NCBI GenBank assembly: GCA_023461035.1
Contig: JAEWOD010000035.1
Span: 186,001-250,000 of the forward strand
DNA length: 64,000 nt
Source: Bacteroidota bacterium
GTDB taxonomy: Bacteria > Bacteroidota > Bacteroidia > Flavobacteriales > Weeksellaceae
Direction of reading: 5' to 3'
The translations under genes and the position numbers were made by a program. The notes below the pieces were generated by a model. That model had not been told where the DNA came from. It saw only the letters and a list, made by a program, of their open reading frames with translations, and made no database searches. Positions 1-7,955 of this stretch are shown one piece after another (within the stretch, counting starts at the first letter, position 1; every line of letters begins with the position of its first letter).

Positions 1-479
1 TGGATGTTTATGGATTGAAGCGGACGCTCGATGAAATTAAAATCCGGTTTCCTTATGTTTTTGCTGAGGAAAAATATCCGGGAGCACCCAGTTTAAATTT
101 ACATTTTGTCGGAAATGATCCATTTGAAGTAGCCGGATTTAGAATTGAACCTCTGGAAATCCAACACGGAGATTTACCGATTATCGGTTATTTAGTGGAT
201 GATAAATTTGCTTATATTACAGATGCCAGTTTTCTTTCAAATAAAACACTTGATAAAATTAAGAATGTAGAAATTCTGGTTTTGAATGCTTTACGCAAAA
301 CAGAAAAACATCATTCGCATTTCACTTTGGAACAAGCCATTGAAATCGCTGATGAGGTAAATGCCGGAAAAGCGTATTTTACACATATCAGTCTGACACT
401 TGGTTTTCATGACGAAGTTCAGCAAGAATTACCCGAAAACCGGTTTTTAGCTTATGATGAATTAGAAATCGAAATTTAA
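1..479 (+). CDS. MBL-fold metal-dependent hydrolase, C-terminal part (5' end outside window)
   Basis: The reading frame is open to the left edge (in frame from base 3), so the gene begins outside the window and the first in-frame TTG at 15 is not a convincing start. The visible part resembles the C-terminal half of PhnP/RNase Z-like metallo-beta-lactamase-fold phosphodiesterases. It has a strand-rich section with LEIQHGDLPIIGYLV, then FAYITDASF (Asp metal ligand), a VLNALRKTEKHHSHFTLEQA helix and a final FTHISL His ligand. Family members hydrolyse phosphodiester bonds such as cyclic phosphates. The substrate here cannot be told. The next gene downstream is tRNA-Leu. Confidence 0.8.
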   Translation, partial: DVYGLKRTLDEIKIRFPYVFAEEKYPGAPSLNLHFVGNDPFEVAGFRIEPLEIQHGDLPIIGYLVDDKFAYITDASFLSNKTLDKIKNVEILVLNALRKTEKHHSHFTLEQAIEIADEVNAGKAYFTHISLTLGFHDEVQQELPENRFLAYDELEIEI

Positions 480-512
480 TTTGGAGTTAATTGTAAAAAC
501 ATTTTATATTTG
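480..512 (+). promoter_or_regulatory. Promoter of tRNA-Leu
   Basis: A -33-like TTTG (480-483) and a -7 box TATATTTG (505-512) are separated by 21 nt. The -7 box matches the Bacteroidota consensus TAnnTTTG. The tRNA 5' end lies 13 nt downstream, the right distance for a short precursor leader. Confidence 0.65.
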
Positions 513-524
513 CCGTCCATTTCA

Positions 525-608
525 GCCCGAGTGGCGGAACTGGTAGACGCGCTGGATTCAAAATCCTGTGTTCGCAAGGACGTGCCGGTTCGATTCCGGC
601 CTCGGGTA
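525..608 (+). tRNA. tRNA-Leu (anticodon CAA)
   Basis: This is a class II tRNA with a long variable arm. The acceptor stem pairs GCCCGAG (525-531) with CTCGGGT (601-607), closing on a G-U pair. The anticodon loop reads TTCAAAA, giving anticodon CAA (UUG codons). The T arm contains GGTTCGATTCC, and the discriminator is A608. No CCA is encoded. The anticodon stem has one U-U mismatch. Confidence 0.95.
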
Positions 609-610
609 CA

Positions 611-641
611 AAAGGAACTTTCAGATGAAAGTTCCTTTTTA
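611..641 (+). terminator. Intrinsic terminator after tRNA-Leu
   Basis: A perfect 12-bp stem (611-622 with 627-638) has a 4-nt loop AGAT and is followed by a T-rich run. It begins 3 nt after the tRNA. Because the stem is A-rich on the other side, it can also end the convergent rimB-rimK transcript coming from the right. Confidence 0.85.
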
Positions 642-648
642 TTTTATC

Positions 649-2043
649 CTAAACCCTGTTTCTTGCCTTTTTCACAAACCGCTTCGCCACATTATTTTCA
701 ATGGCCTTTATCATTTCCAAAGCAATATCCTTACCGGTAGCTCCCTCGATTCCTTCCAGTCCGGGTGATGAATTCACTTCCAGAAGCAAAGGCCCTTTGG
801 CCGAACGGATCATATCCACTCCGGCCACATCCAGCCCCATTGCTTTTGCGGCTTGAACGGCCAATCGCTTTTCCTCCTTTGTGATTTTGACGATGGAACC
901 CGTTCCACCCAAATGGATATTCGCCCGGAATTCTCCCGGCGGAGCTTCCCGCTGCATGGCTGCCACCACTTTCCCATTGATCACAAAACAACGAAGGTCT
1001 TTACCGTTCGCTTCTTTGATAAATTCCTGAACTAAAATATTGGCATTCAAACTTTTGAATGCATTTATAACCGATTCGGCCGCTTTTTTGGTTTCGGCAA
1101 GAACCACTCCCTTTCCTTGTGTACCTTCGAGTAGTTTCACAATCAAAGGTGATCCGCCCACCATTTTGATCAGATCATTAGTGTCCAAAGGCGAATTGGC
1201 AAAACCCGTGATTGGAATTTCCAGTCCGTTGTTCAATAATAATTGTAAAGAATATAATTTGTCACGCGAATGCGTAATGGCCGAAGAATTATTCAAAGCA
1301 TACACATTCAATGACTCAAATTGTCTTGTCAAAGCACAACCATAATATGTCATACTCGGACGAATTCTTGGAATTACCGCATCCAATTCATTTAAGACGC
1401 GGCCGCCCCGGTAATGAACTTCCGGTGTTTTCGCATCCAATTTCATATAGCATTGGCTGATGTTGAAAAACTCGATATGATGTCCTAATTGTTCTCCGGC
1501 TTCAACAATTCGCTGATTACTGTACAATTCAGGATTACTGGCAAGCAGTCCTATTTTCAGACCTTTGATATTTTCGTCGGCCTTTGTGTAAAACCGTTCT
1601 GCCTCATCTTTTGCCAATTGACCAAACAGAAAACGGCTTTCAGGATCTACTAGGATCTTTCCTACCATCGCTTCTCTTCCTAACAACATCCTATATCCCA
1701 TCGAATCCCGATCCGTAAGCGAAATCTCAATCTCCCAATTTTCTTCTTTTACTCTTAAAAAAGTACGAATCACATAGCGCGACTCCCGACTACCTGTCGA
1801 ACTCTTGATAATCCTTCTATCCACCACCGGAGCTTCACAATGCACTACCCGTTTGCCGTCAAATTGCAGCGGATAAACATCAAAAGATACCCAGTTTTCT
1901 CCATTTCGTTGAAAAGGTTGAATATTGACCGCATGTAGTGCCGAAGTTTTGGCACCACTATCGACACGTACCTTTATCGTTGGTAATTCCAAATCCGGAA
2001 GTGAAACCCATTCTTCGCTTCCGGCCACCATTTTTTCATTCAT
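649..2043 (-). CDS. rimK: RimB-RimK fusion: retropepsin-like peptidase domain plus ribosomal S6 glutamate ligase
   Basis: The C-terminal two thirds (about residues 161-455) follow E. coli RimK closely, including CYM near the N end of that part, AVIPRI, THSRDKL, PLIVKLLEGTQGKGVVLAET, DVAGVDM and EVNSSPGLEGIE. RimK is an ATP-grasp ligase that adds glutamates to the C-terminus of ribosomal protein S6. The first ~140 residues form a separate domain of the PF05618 type (retropepsin-like, called RimB or ATP-dependent zinc protease), with DSGAKTSALHA at 28-38 and MLLGREAM around 119-126. In Pseudomonas RimB and RimK are separate proteins with opposing or modulating roles on S6. Here they are one 464-residue chain. 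It is transcribed alone and is convergent with tRNA-Leu. The active-site Asp-Ser-Gly and the ATP-grasp motifs look intact. Confidence 0.9.
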   Translation of the reverse strand: MNEKMVAGSEEWVSLPDLELPTIKVRVDSGAKTSALHAVNIQPFQRNGENWVSFDVYPLQFDGKRVVHCEAPVVDRRIIKSSTGSRESRYVIRTFLRVKEENWEIEISLTDRDSMGYRMLLGREAMVGKILVDPESRFLFGQLAKDEAERFYTKADENIKGLKIGLLASNPELYSNQRIVEAGEQLGHHIEFFNISQCYMKLDAKTPEVHYRGGRVLNELDAVIPRIRPSMTYYGCALTRQFESLNVYALNNSSAITHSRDKLYSLQLLLNNGLEIPITGFANSPLDTNDLIKMVGGSPLIVKLLEGTQGKGVVLAETKKAAESVINAFKSLNANILVQEFIKEANGKDLRCFVINGKVVAAMQREAPPGEFRANIHLGGTGSIVKITKEEKRLAVQAAKAMGLDVAGVDMIRSAKGPLLLEVNSSPGLEGIEGATGKDIALEMIKAIENNVAKRFVKKARNRV

Positions 2044-2113
2044 TCCTGCTTCTAATTTTTATACGAATATAATTGAAGAAACCTAAAGTTAAATGAATCA
2101 TTCCAAATCTTAG

Positions 2114-2121
2114 TAGATTTG
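2114..2121 (+). promoter_or_regulatory. -7 promoter box upstream of the TolC-family gene
   Basis: TAGATTTG matches TAnnTTTG and lies 48 nt upstream of the start codon. No clear TTG element at the -33 position was found. Confidence 0.4.
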
Positions 2122-2169
2122 TGTAACATTTTCTTTTTTAGTTGGACAAATGGAATAGTTGAATGAAAT

Positions 2170-3489
2170 ATGAAGAATCTTATTATTTTATCGTCTCTTT
2201 TATTTGTATCGAACCTTTTCGCACAAAAAACTTGGAGTTTGGAAGAATGTGTCAATCATGCTGCCGAAAACAATTTGACCATTTTACAAAACAGAATCAA
2301 CGAAAAAATTTCTGAAAACGATTTACAATACGCCAATAACCAATGGTTGCCTACCGCAAGCGGATATTTAGACAATAAGCTGTCGATAGGAACGCATCAT
2401 CCGACCATCGACAAAGGATATCAGCAATACAGCAACAGTTTGGGTTTGAATTCGCAAATAACCATTTACAACGGAGGGCTTTTAAATTTAAACAAAGAAA
2501 AAGCCGGATTGGTAGTAGATTCCTATAAATTTCAAACCGAAACAACGATTAACGACATTTCTTTATTGGTCGTTAATTATTATTTGAATATTGTACTCAA
2601 CAGAGAACTATTGTCCATCGCAGAAGGAAATCTCGCTGTTACCGAACAACAACTGGATCGCTCCCAAAAATTATTTGACAACGGTCGTATAGCCAGAGCC
2701 GATTTGGCGCAATCAGAAGCCAATGTGGCTCAGGAAAAGAAAAATGTGGCCGATGCCAAAATAGAAGTAGAACGTGCTTTGTTTAATCTTTCCGTCTTAT
2801 TACAATTGCCCGATTACCGTGAATTTGACATCGAAACCATTTCCATTCCCGACGATATCACGATGGGGCTTTATGATTTAACCCAAATTTTGGAAACCGC
2901 ATATTCAGAACAACCGGCTGTCAAAAAAGCCGAAGTGGATTTGGAGACTGCAGGAAAAGACATTGAAATTGCCAAAACCGGATTTTTACCCACTATCACG
3001 GGAACCTATAATTTGGGGACGAGTTATGCCGATTATTTTAACAAAGGTTTGGCGACGGATGCCTGGCTCAGCCAATGGTATGAAAACATCACCAACGTAT
3101 TTGGTGTGAGCGTGAACATCCCGATTTTTGAAAAATTCAACAATAAATTAAATGTCCAAAAAGCCCAAATCAGCGAATCCATGGCGCAAAATAATTTGGC
3201 ACAACAAAAACAAACCATCAGAGAAAATGTGCAGGAAGCTTATTTCAATGCGAATTCTTCTTTCCAATCCTATGAAGCCGCCAAAGAAAGCGTTCGTTCT
3301 TCTGAAATTTCAGCCGATTTTGCCCAAAAGAGTTTTGATGCCGGAATCCTCAATATTTATGATTTGAACATCGCAAGAAATAATTTGGTTGTGGCCAAAT
3401 CTCAAATGGCTCAAGCCAAATACAATTTTATTTTCCGAATGAAAGTACTGGATTTCTATGCCGGAATCCCTTTAACAGAGGGTTTGTAA
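2170..3489 (+). CDS. TolC-family outer membrane efflux protein
   Basis: A signal peptide ends near residue 18 (LFA before QKTW). The remaining ~420 residues have the two tandem OEP repeats of TolC. Each has a long amphipathic alpha-helical coiled coil (rich in Gln, Ala and Lys, for example around 150-205 and 320-400) and short beta-strand segments that form the outer membrane barrel. TolC trimers form the exit duct of RND, MFS or ABC efflux pumps and of type I secretion. The usual membrane-fusion protein and inner-membrane pump genes are not next to it, so its partner must be encoded elsewhere. The start is the ATG at 2170, which directly precedes a well-formed signal peptide. Confidence 0.9.
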   Translation: MKNLIILSSLLFVSNLFAQKTWSLEECVNHAAENNLTILQNRINEKISENDLQYANNQWLPTASGYLDNKLSIGTHHPTIDKGYQQYSNSLGLNSQITIYNGGLLNLNKEKAGLVVDSYKFQTETTINDISLLVVNYYLNIVLNRELLSIAEGNLAVTEQQLDRSQKLFDNGRIARADLAQSEANVAQEKKNVADAKIEVERALFNLSVLLQLPDYREFDIETISIPDDITMGLYDLTQILETAYSEQPAVKKAEVDLETAGKDIEIAKTGFLPTITGTYNLGTSYADYFNKGLATDAWLSQWYENITNVFGVSVNIPIFEKFNNKLNVQKAQISESMAQNNLAQQKQTIRENVQEAYFNANSSFQSYEAAKESVRSSEISADFAQKSFDAGILNIYDLNIARNNLVVAKSQMAQAKYNFIFRMKVLDFYAGIPLTEGL

Positions 3490-3529
3490 TTGATTTCATT
3501 CAGAAAATTCAATGCATTCAAATTATCCT

Positions 3530-3537
3530 TAACTTTG
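3530..3537 (+). promoter_or_regulatory. -7 promoter box of the RelB/RelE-type operon
   Basis: TAACTTTG (TAnnTTTG) lies 16 nt before the antitoxin ATG, predicting a very short leader. Confidence 0.5.
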
Positions 3538-3553
3538 TTTCAAATGTTCAATT

Positions 3554-3763
3554 ATGTTAACCTATAATCCAAAATTCATAACAGACAAAAAAGGAAAACG
3601 CATTTCTGTGATTCTCCCAATTGAAGAATATGAAAGAATTTTGGAGGAACTGGATGAGCAAGAAGACATCCGTCTTTATAATGAAGCCAAAAAAGAAGAT
3701 GATGGAGAGCGAATTTCGCTTGATGAAGCTTTTAAATTAATCGAAGCTAAACGCAAAGCTTGA
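3554..3763 (+). CDS. Type II antitoxin, Phd/RelB-like
   Basis: This is a 69-residue acidic protein. The N-terminal strand-helix (KGKRISVILPIEEYERILEEL) is typical of Phd/YefM-type antitoxins, in which a short DNA-binding fold precedes a helical toxin-binding tail. The tail here is highly charged (EEDIRLYNEAKKEDDGERISL). The stop codon (3761-3763) is 2 nt before the start of a RelE-like toxin, the standard antitoxin-toxin order. It is expected to neutralise that toxin and repress its own promoter. Confidence 0.85.
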   Translation: MLTYNPKFITDKKGKRISVILPIEEYERILEELDEQEDIRLYNEAKKEDDGERISLDEAFKLIEAKRKA

Positions 3764-3765
3764 CA

Positions 3766-4020
3766 ATGACTTATGATGTAAAGTTAAGAAAGGGTGCGAT
3801 TAAAGCTTTGATTAAGATCAATGAACCTTACTATTCAAATCTAAAATCTGCAATTTATAGTCTTGCCGACAATCCTCGTCCTCAGGGTTATAAAAAATTA
3901 AAAGGAATCAAGGGTTACAGAATCCGAGTTGGAAATTATCGCATTATTTATGAAATAATTGACAACGAATTGATCATAGACGTTATCGCAGTTGGACATC
4001 GCAAAGATATTTATGAATAA
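3766..4020 (+). CDS. Type II toxin, RelE/ParE superfamily
   Basis: This 84-residue basic protein has the RelE fold signature: KGAIKALIKI, LADNPRPQGYKKLKG, YRIRVGNYRIIYEI and a final VIAVGHRKDIYE. RelE-type members cut mRNA on the ribosome. The pattern with YRIRVGNYR and HRKDIY is the usual one for mRNA interferases of the RelE/YoeB side rather than gyrase-poisoning ParE, though sequence alone does not settle this. I chose the ATG at 3766 over the TTG at 3760, which overlaps the antitoxin stop. The gene ends 9 nt before tsaB, so the pair may be co-transcribed with it. Confidence 0.9.
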   Translation: MTYDVKLRKGAIKALIKINEPYYSNLKSAIYSLADNPRPQGYKKLKGIKGYRIRVGNYRIIYEIIDNELIIDVIAVGHRKDIYE

Positions 4021-4029
4021 TTGATAAAA

Positions 4030-4707
4030 ATGACCATCCTACATATAGAAACTTCCACCAAAAACTGTTCGGTTGCTGTTTCACGAAACGGCGAACTACT
4101 TGCTTTGTGCGAGGAATTTGATCAGAATTATGGGCATTCGGAAAAGCTTCATCAATTTGTCAACTGGGCGCTGGAAGGAGCGGAAATTTCGCTGAGCGAA
4201 CTGGATGCCGTTTGTGTTTCCAAAGGCCCGGGAAGCTACACCGGACTTAGAATCGGTGTCTCGGCGGCTAAAGGTTTTTGTTTCGGATTAAATATCCCTT
4301 TGCTTTCGCTGAATTCTCTGGAAATTCTGGCGCAAAGCCAGATTGACCAAGGTTTTGATTGCATCATTCCGATGATTGATGCACGCCGTATGGAAGTTTA
4401 TACGGCCGTTTTTGACGGAAACGGAAAAATGATTTCTGAAATAGAAGCTAAAATTCTGGATGAAAATTCATTTGAAGAATTAGTCAATAAGAAAATCGTC
4501 CTCATCGGAGACGGTGTTGAAAAAAGCCAAGAAACTTTGAAATTACCCAATGCCGAATTCAAATTGGGAATCCATCCTTCCGCCAAAAAAATGATTCATT
4601 TAGCCGAAGAAAAATTCAACAAAAAAGAATTTGAAGATGTGGCTTATTTCGAACCTTTTTATTTGAAAGAATTTGTGACAGGTTCAAAAAAAACCAATAA
4701 GAATTAG
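4030..4707 (+). CDS. tsaB: tRNA threonylcarbamoyladenosine biosynthesis protein TsaB
   Basis: The protein has 225 residues with an ASKHA fold. It starts MTILHIETSTKNCSVAV and carries the family block SKGPGSYTGLRIGVSAAKG at about 64-82. TsaB is the non-catalytic partner of TsaD in the complex that makes t6A37 in tRNAs reading ANN codons. Length and motifs are normal. The ATG at 4030 gives the correct N-terminus, and the TTG nine bases upstream is rejected. The last residues (GSKKTNKN) are a short basic tail. Confidence 0.95.
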   Translation: MTILHIETSTKNCSVAVSRNGELLALCEEFDQNYGHSEKLHQFVNWALEGAEISLSELDAVCVSKGPGSYTGLRIGVSAAKGFCFGLNIPLLSLNSLEILAQSQIDQGFDCIIPMIDARRMEVYTAVFDGNGKMISEIEAKILDENSFEELVNKKIVLIGDGVEKSQETLKLPNAEFKLGIHPSAKKMIHLAEEKFNKKEFEDVAYFEPFYLKEFVTGSKKTNKN

Positions 4708-4761
4708 GTAGTTCTTAATAATTTGAGCCTACTGTTTTGCTAATGTGGTATTATCAGTTTT

Positions 4762-5730
4762 TTATTCCGTATCATCATAAGAATTCACTTTGTAAATCAG
4801 TTGGAATTTAACCGAATCTTTTTTAGAATTTGGATAATTTTCCGCATTGACCCGCTCTTCAAATTCTTTCATGATCTCTAAATCCAAATCATCACGAACT
4901 GCAAATTGAATTTCATTCTTCTTTTTACCTAAATCAAATTGAACCATTATTTTGCCCGATTTTTCTGAATTTTTAAATAAATCATTAAAAATTTTATTGG
5001 CCTTATCAATAATCAAATTTATATCTTCAACAGAGGAGTTTTTTTCTAAGTCTGCATCACTGCTTAAAAAAATTATGGATTCCAGTTTTGTTTCTTTATT
5101 TCCTTTTTCAGTTATATAAACTTCTTCTCCATTTCTATATTTTTTAAAAGTTCCATCTGTTGTGTAAGTTCCGTTATCAATGGGGTTTTGATAGGAATTT
5201 TTTAACGGAAATTCATCTATCCAAAGTAATTTCATTCTTTTTTTCGAGAAATTGAAAATATAAGTATGTTGTTCTGTTTCGATAATGAATAAAGGTTCTT
5301 CTATGTCAAAAGAAATAGTTGACCAATAATATTTCAGTTCGTCTTCATTTGCCTTTCGGATGTTATAATCTCCTGTAATTTCTTTTTTGACTTCATTCCA
5401 TAATTTTTTTGAATCTTCAAATTTCTGACTCATTTTTCCATCAACCTGAAGATCATCAATATGAAAGACAACATTTCCTAGAAATTCTTGTAAAGTTTCG
5501 ATATGTTGAAGTCTCTTCCACAAAGTTGGCCCAATCATTAAAATATCATCCAACAATTTAAAATTATCCTTTTGAGAAAGGCTTTCCCTGATTATTATTT
5601 TTGCTTTTTCATTTGTTTTATCATCCACATAATTATAAACAACACCATTGGGAATTGCTATTTTTTCTGTGGTTTGAGCAAATGCGAAATAAGTTATCAA
5701 AAGAAAAAAAAGAGTTGATTTTAATTTCAT
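4762..5730 (-). CDS. Hypothetical secreted protein
   Basis: I do not recognise this protein. The ATG at 5730 starts a clean signal peptide (MKLKSTLFFLLITYFAFA before QTTEK). The longer frame back to 5793 adds 21 residues with no signal character and is judged not coding. The mature part is about 300 residues, charged and without cysteines. It has an aromatic central section (FIIETEQHTYIFNFSKKRMKLLWIDE) and a C-terminal alpha/beta-looking stretch (IMVQFDLGKKKNEIQFAVRDD). It is probably periplasmic or anchored on the cell surface. The upstream DNA (5753-5782) contains an odd G+C-rich stretch not seen elsewhere in the window. Confidence 0.6.
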   Translation of the reverse strand: MKLKSTLFFLLITYFAFAQTTEKIAIPNGVVYNYVDDKTNEKAKIIIRESLSQKDNFKLLDDILMIGPTLWKRLQHIETLQEFLGNVVFHIDDLQVDGKMSQKFEDSKKLWNEVKKEITGDYNIRKANEDELKYYWSTISFDIEEPLFIIETEQHTYIFNFSKKRMKLLWIDEFPLKNSYQNPIDNGTYTTDGTFKKYRNGEEVYITEKGNKETKLESIIFLSSDADLEKNSSVEDINLIIDKANKIFNDLFKNSEKSGKIMVQFDLGKKKNEIQFAVRDDLDLEIMKEFEERVNAENYPNSKKDSVKFQLIYKVNSYDDTE

Positions 5731-5834
5731 TGGTTTGTTCTTGTAAATTTCAGTCAGCGAGCGAAGGCTTTGCGCTTGTCTATTCTGTTTCATTTTTAAA
5801 GTCTTAATGTCGATAAAATGGTTTTGAAACTATT

Positions 5835-6212
5835 TTAATCCACATAGAAGAAAGAGATCCTTTCAGTTACTATATTATTTTTTAAATATACCTGTCTTAT
5901 TCTATAATGGGTATCTTTTGGAGATTCAGAATATTCTAAACGCTCAATATTTTCTTCTGACTCCCATTCAGCTAATGGATTTCCTAAAATATTTATGACT
6001 TCTTGTTTAGTCATTCCCTTCTTAACTTTTAAGAATTTTCTTCCTGTATAATTCTTAGAATATTTTGTATCGTCGGTTAATAATAAAATATTTAATAAGA
6101 GTCCTGAATATCCATCAAGCTTTAAGCTCGGAACAATTTGTTTAATACAAAACAATATCGAAATTATAATTAGAAGATAGATTACAATTTTTTTTATTTT
6201 TTTCACATTCAA
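5835..6212 (-). CDS. Small membrane-anchored protein with SmpA/OmlA (BamE)-like domain
   Basis: The N-terminal membrane helix (IVIYLLIIISILFCI, about residues 10-25) is followed by a domain with KVKKGMTKQEVINILGNPLAEWE. That is the hallmark of the SmpA/OmlA/BamE fold (GMT.xEV...LG.P). The C-terminal half is beta-rich, ending ERISFFYVD. The only usable start is TTG at 6212, 22 nt downstream of a TAnnTTTG box on the same strand. BamE itself is an outer-membrane lipoprotein of the barrel-assembly machine, but this protein lacks a lipobox and is better viewed as a BamE-like-fold protein of unknown role. Confidence 0.65.
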   Translation of the reverse strand: MNVKKIKKIVIYLLIIISILFCIKQIVPSLKLDGYSGLLLNILLLTDDTKYSKNYTGRKFLKVKKGMTKQEVINILGNPLAEWESEENIERLEYSESPKDTHYRIRQVYLKNNIVTERISFFYVD

Positions 6213-6233
6213 TATTTATAATTTCAGTTAACA

Positions 6234-6241
6234 CAAATATA
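6234..6241 (-). promoter_or_regulatory. -7 promoter box of the BamE-like gene
   Basis: TATATTTG read on the minus strand lies 22 nt upstream of the TTG start and supports that start. Confidence 0.5.
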
Positions 6242-6359
6242 TACGAATTAGATAAACATCTATAATATAGGAAAAAATTCATGGCCAGCATGAAAAAACC
6301 TTAAACTTTAAACTTTAAACCTTAAACTTTCTTAATTTTAGCCCTCAAAACAAACAACA

Positions 6360-7736
6360 ATGGAATTACCCTGGGCAGAACCCTATAAAGTGAAGATGGT
6401 GGAGGAAATTTTTATGTCCACCCGTGAACAACGTGAAAAATGGATAGAAGAAGAAGGTTATAATTTGTTTAATCTGGCGAGCGACCGGGTTTTCGTTGAC
6501 CTTTTAACCGACAGTGGAACGGGTTCCATGTCCGATCGTCAATGGGCGGAAATCATGATGGGCGATGAAAGTTATGCCGGTTCTCAATCTTATTTAAAAC
6601 TAAGAGAAGTAGTCCGAAACACTTTGGGATTTCCCTATTTTTTACCGACGCATCAGGGACGAGCAGCTGAAAATGTGTTGTTCAGCATTTTGGTAAAAGA
6701 AGGAAATGTCGTCCCGGGAAATTCGCATTTCGATACGACAAAAGGACATATCGAATTCCGGAAAGCGCATGCCGTGGATTGCACGATTGACGAAGCTTTT
6801 GACATCAACAACCTGCATCCGTTTAAGGGAAATATCGATTTAGGAAAATTAGAAGAAATTTACAAATCGCATCCAAAAGAAAATATTCCTTTTTGTTTGA
6901 TCACGGTTACTTGTAACTCTTCGGGTGGTCAACCCGTTTCGATGGAAAACATAAAGGCCGTAAAAGCTTTGTCTGACCAATATGGAATTCCGGTGTTTTT
7001 TGATGCGGCAAGATTTGCCGAAAATGCTTATTTCGTGAAAGAACGTGAAACGGAATATAAAGACAAAACCATCAAAGAAATCGTCAAAGAAATGTTTTCT
7101 TATAGCGACGGATTTACGATGTCAGCCAAAAAAGACGGATTGGTCAACATAGGCGGGCTTTTGGGAATGCGGAATGAAGAGCTGTACCGTGCTTGTGGAA
7201 ATATGGGAATTATTTACGAAGGATTCATCACTTATGGCGGTTTGGCGGGGCGTGATTTGGGTGCTTTGGCGCAAGGACTGATGGAATCTACAGAATATCC
7301 TTATCTGAAAGCGAGAATTGATCAGGTTGAATATTTAGGAAATAAATTAATCGAATTTGGCATTCCGGTTCAGAAACCCATCGGTGGTCATGCTGTTTTT
7401 GTAGATGCTTTGAATTTTTTACCGCAGGTGCCGAGAGAGGAATATCCTGCACAGACTTTGGCAATCGAACTGTATAAAGAGGCCGGCGTGCGCGGTGTGG
7501 AAATCGGGACGTTGCTGGCAGACCGAGATCCTGAAACGCGATTGGATCGTTTCCCGAAATTGGAACTTTTGCGGTTAGCGATTCCAAGAAGAACGTATTC
7601 GTACAAACATTTGGATTATGTCGCCGTAGCGTTGAAAAATATATTTGACCGAAGAAATGAAATAACCTCAGGACTGGAAATTGTCTGGGAATCGGAGATT
7701 TTGCGACATTTTACGGTTTTATTGAAGAAAAAATAA
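6360..7736 (+). CDS. tnaA: Tryptophanase (tryptophan indole-lyase)
   Basis: This is a PLP enzyme of the beta-eliminating lyase family that splits L-tryptophan into indole, pyruvate and ammonia. The 458 residues align throughout with E. coli TnaA: LLTDSGTG at 49-56, PTHQGRAAEN, FDTTKGH at 124-130, SSGGQPVS, FDAARFAENAYF, MSAKKD with the PLP lysine K258, and EGFITYGGLAGRD. The close relative tyrosine phenol-lyase was considered, but three discriminating positions fit tryptophanase: Asp125 (FDTT), Ile382 (VEIG; Arg in tyrosine phenol-lyase) and His450 (LRHFT; Phe in tyrosine phenol-lyase). There is no recognisable tnaC leader or tryptophan permease gene nearby. Confidence 0.92.
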   Translation: MELPWAEPYKVKMVEEIFMSTREQREKWIEEEGYNLFNLASDRVFVDLLTDSGTGSMSDRQWAEIMMGDESYAGSQSYLKLREVVRNTLGFPYFLPTHQGRAAENVLFSILVKEGNVVPGNSHFDTTKGHIEFRKAHAVDCTIDEAFDINNLHPFKGNIDLGKLEEIYKSHPKENIPFCLITVTCNSSGGQPVSMENIKAVKALSDQYGIPVFFDAARFAENAYFVKERETEYKDKTIKEIVKEMFSYSDGFTMSAKKDGLVNIGGLLGMRNEELYRACGNMGIIYEGFITYGGLAGRDLGALAQGLMESTEYPYLKARIDQVEYLGNKLIEFGIPVQKPIGGHAVFVDALNFLPQVPREEYPAQTLAIELYKEAGVRGVEIGTLLADRDPETRLDRFPKLELLRLAIPRRTYSYKHLDYVAVALKNIFDRRNEITSGLEIVWESEILRHFTVLLKKK

Positions 7737-7737
7737 T

Positions 7738-7772
7738 CCTCACCCCAGCCCTCTCCAAAGGAGAGGGAGTTT
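7738..7772 (+). repeat. Dispersed G+C-rich hairpin repeat, possible terminator of tnaA
   Basis: CCCTCTCC (7749-7756), loop AAA and GGAGAGGG (7760-7767) form a perfect 8-bp hairpin just after the tnaA stop, followed by a short T run. The element, beginning CCTCACCCC, is of the CCTCnCCC...CCAAAGGAG type often seen between genes in Bacteroidota. A related copy lies at 55151-55179. The rest of the gap up to 7941 shows no gene. Confidence 0.6.
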
Positions 7773-7941
7773 TGGTCAGGACAAATTGGAATGAAAAGAT
7801 TTTAGGAGATGTGAAAAAATGAAAAAGCAATCAATTAAAAATTATGAAAATGAAAATCTGACTGATAGGGTTGAAATGGACAAGAATTTTGATTGTGTGA
7901 ATTTTATAATTTCTAATCACTAATATCTAACATCTAATTTC

Positions 7942-7949
7942 TACATTTG
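7942..7949 (+). promoter_or_regulatory. -7 promoter box of the CBS-nadK unit (probably leaderless)
   Basis: TACATTTG ends only 6 nt before the ATG at 7956. Transcription would start at or next to the A of the start codon, so the mRNA is probably leaderless. Confidence 0.55.
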
Positions 7950-7955
7950 TAAAAG

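Noticed and set aside
2170..3489. Complete efflux pump operon around the TolC-family gene
   Set aside because: Neither an HlyD/AcrA-type fusion protein nor an RND or ABC pump gene is adjacent on either side.
4021..4029. TTG at 4021 as the tsaB start
   Set aside because: The ATG at 4030 gives the exact family N-terminus (MTILHIETS).
5731..5793. N-terminal extension of the secreted hypothetical protein
   Set aside because: The extension would bury a perfect signal peptide at residue 22 and has no family-like features.
6299..6332. TTAAACTTTAAACTTTAAAC tandem before tnaA as a regulatory array
   Set aside because: It is a short A+T-rich simple repeat without symmetry or conserved spacing, and such slippage tracts are expected in this composition.
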